Shown: piece by piece, positions 1-64,000 of the stretch
How positions within the stretch are numbered: the stretch's first letter is position 1
Layout of the letters: each line of letters begins with the position of its first letter
DNA from: Paulinella micropora
Lineage: Eukaryota; Cercozoa; Imbricatea; Euglyphida
Length of the DNA: 64,000 nucleotides
Reading direction: 5' to 3'
NCBI GenBank assembly: GCA_009731375.1
Contig: BJOX01000056.1
Span: 415,926 to 479,925, forward strand
Notes under the pieces: generated by a model
Told to the model about the DNA's origin: nothing
Databases searched by the model: none
Seen by the model: the letters and a program-made list of their open reading frames with translations, nothing else
Program-made: the position numbers and the translations under genes

Positions 1-26
1 TTGGCTATGTATGCATACCTATGTAG

Positions 27-62464
<62,438 letters not shown>

Positions 62465-62540
62465 GTAACTTGTTTGTTTCGTTCTTTTTTGTTTTGAAGA
62501 TTGTTTGTTTTTTTATATGTAGTTGTTTGTGTGTGTGTGT

Positions 62541-62636
<96 letters not shown>

Positions 62637-62700
62637 GTATGTATTTTTTTACCTACCTACATACATCTAGTATATATCCTACTTACATATCCTACATACT
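62465..62700. repeat. T-rich, TA and (GTT)n intron
   Basis: (TA)n about 62545-62587, (GTT)n 62589-62635, then the CATAC region. No coding signal. Confidence 0.85.
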
Positions 62701-63606
62701 GTCCACGTTCTGGGTTGATAGATAGGTAGATAGGTAGGTAGGTAGGTAGGTAGGTAGGTAGGTAGGTAGATAGCCTACTTACATCTAGTATTTAGGTGTC
62801 CACGTTCTGGGTTGATAGGTAGGTAGGTAGGTAGCTAGTTAGGTGTCCACGTGATGGGTTGATAGGTAGGTAGGTTATGGGTTGATAGGTAGGTAGGTAG
62901 GTAGGTAGGTAGATAGGTAGATAGGTAGGTAGGTAGGTAGTTAGGTGTCCACGTTATGGGTTGATAGGTAGGTAGGTAGGTAGGTAGGTAGGTAGATGTC
63001 CATGTAATGGGTTGATAGGTAGGTAGGTAGGTAGGTAGGTAGGTAGGTAGGTAGGTAGATAGGTAGGTAGGTAGTTAGGTGTCCACGTTATGGGTTAACA
63101 GAAAGGTAGGTAGGTAGGTAGGTAGGTAGGTAGGTAGGTAGGTAGGTAGGTGTCCACGTTATGGGTTGATAGGTAGGTAGGTTATGGGTGATTGGTAGGT
63201 AGGTAGGTAGGTAGGTAGATAGGTAGATAGGTAGGTAGGTAGGTAGTTAGGTGTCCACGTTATGGGTTGATAGGTAGGTAGGTAGGTAGGTAGGTATGTA
63301 GGTAGGTAGGTAGGCAGGTAGATGTCCACGTTAGGTAGGTAGGTAGGTAGTTAGGTGTCCACGTGATGGGTTGATAGGTAGGTAGGTAGGTAGGTAGGTA
63401 GGTAGTTAGGTAGTTAGGTGTCCACGTTATAGGTTGATAGGTAGGTAGGTAGGTAGGTAGGTAGGTAGGTAGTTAGGTGTCCACGTAATGGGTTGATAGA
63501 TAGGTAGGTAGGTAGGTAGGTAGGTTAGGTGTCTACGTTATGGGTTGATAGGTAGGTAGGTAGGTAGGTAGGTAGGTAGTTAGGTGTCCACGTTGTGGGT
63601 TGATAG
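62701..63606 (+). repeat. (GGTA)n array with ~14 copies of a 23-bp possible micro-exon
   Basis: Copies of TAG-GTGTCCACGTTATGGGTTGATAG-GTAGGT recur about every 50-130 bp from 62700 to 63583. In phase after exon 40 they read VSTLWVD+AG. Copies with ACGTGATGG or ACGTAATGG contain a stop, others TTC/TTG variants do not. The copy at 63583-63605 is a plausible real exon but unproven. Confidence 0.65.
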
Positions 63607-63655
63607 GTAGGTAGGTACGTAGGTAGGTAGGTAGGTAGATAGGTAGGTAGGTAGG

Positions 63656-63660
<5 letters not shown>

Positions 63661-63748
<88 letters not shown>
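63661..63748 (+). repeat. (GATA)n array
   Basis: Perfect GATA immediately upstream of the unique stretch at 63747-63780. Confidence 0.93.
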
Positions 63749-63912
<164 letters not shown>

Positions 63913-64000
63913 CTTTTGTTAGCAGTGCAGTAGTTAGTAAAGCTCACGATAGATAATTCTGAACGTATTGTTTGAAAATCCAAGACAAGCGCTTCTGGAA

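Overview
This window is nuclear DNA from a eukaryote. It has short exons joined by GT-AG introns, tRNA-derived SINE-like repeats, no operons and no ribosome-binding sites. A unicellular alga or other protist is my best guess, but nothing here fixes the lineage. Over 90% of the window is simple-sequence repeat, dispersed repeat or assembly gap. Almost every long open frame is translated microsatellite and is not a gene.

Hidden in the repeats is what looks like a single plus-strand gene running off both ends of the window. Joining segments bounded by AG...GT and requiring reading phase to carry across each junction, I assembled 40 consecutive exons from 27 to 62464 (4,889 bp, 1,629 codons). There is no internal stop, 39 of 40 donors are GT and one is GC. 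The first half (27-36643) resembles the membrane-bound terminal domain of Pls/PosA-type non-ribosomal peptide synthetases: transmembrane segments alternating with three left-handed beta-helix (hexapeptide-repeat) blocks. The second half (42245-62464) is a transmembrane anchor, a Ser/Thr/Pro-rich stalk and an alpha/beta-hydrolase with a GHSGGG nucleophile elbow and a late VGHD histidine motif. A linker of about 180 residues (36743-40045) joins them. No stop codon separates the halves, so a fusion is the simplest reading, but two adjacent genes are not excluded.

The most striking structure is in the introns. Many short exons are accompanied by tandem arrays of their own fragments. The upstream intron carries copies of [microsatellite + acceptor + 5' part of the exon]. 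The downstream intron carries copies of [3' part of the exon + donor + microsatellite]. The extreme case is about 45 copies of one 63-bp exon's front end at 30680-35580. The microsatellite next to each junction often extends the splice site itself: GTATGT into (GTAT)n, GTACAT into (ACAT)n, (CTAT)nCTAG before the exon.

Layout: 1-20034, helix blocks 1 and 2 and the first membrane segments. 20035-24811, a repeat-rich intron with SINE-like elements and two large gaps. 24812-36643, helix block 3 with the large exon-fragment array and a MITE-like element at 27167-27520. 36743-42305, linker and membrane anchor. 42854-47729, stalk and nucleophile half of the hydrolase. 47868-53280, eleven tandem copies of a 493-bp repeat inside an intron. 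53819-62464, the rest of the hydrolase and a C-terminal membrane segment. 62465-64000, a GGTA-repeat region with many copies of a possible micro-exon. Eleven N gaps (ten of the eleven sizes are 10, 573, 789 or 234 bases) sit in repeats, and several have matching sequence nearby, so local copy numbers should be treated cautiously.
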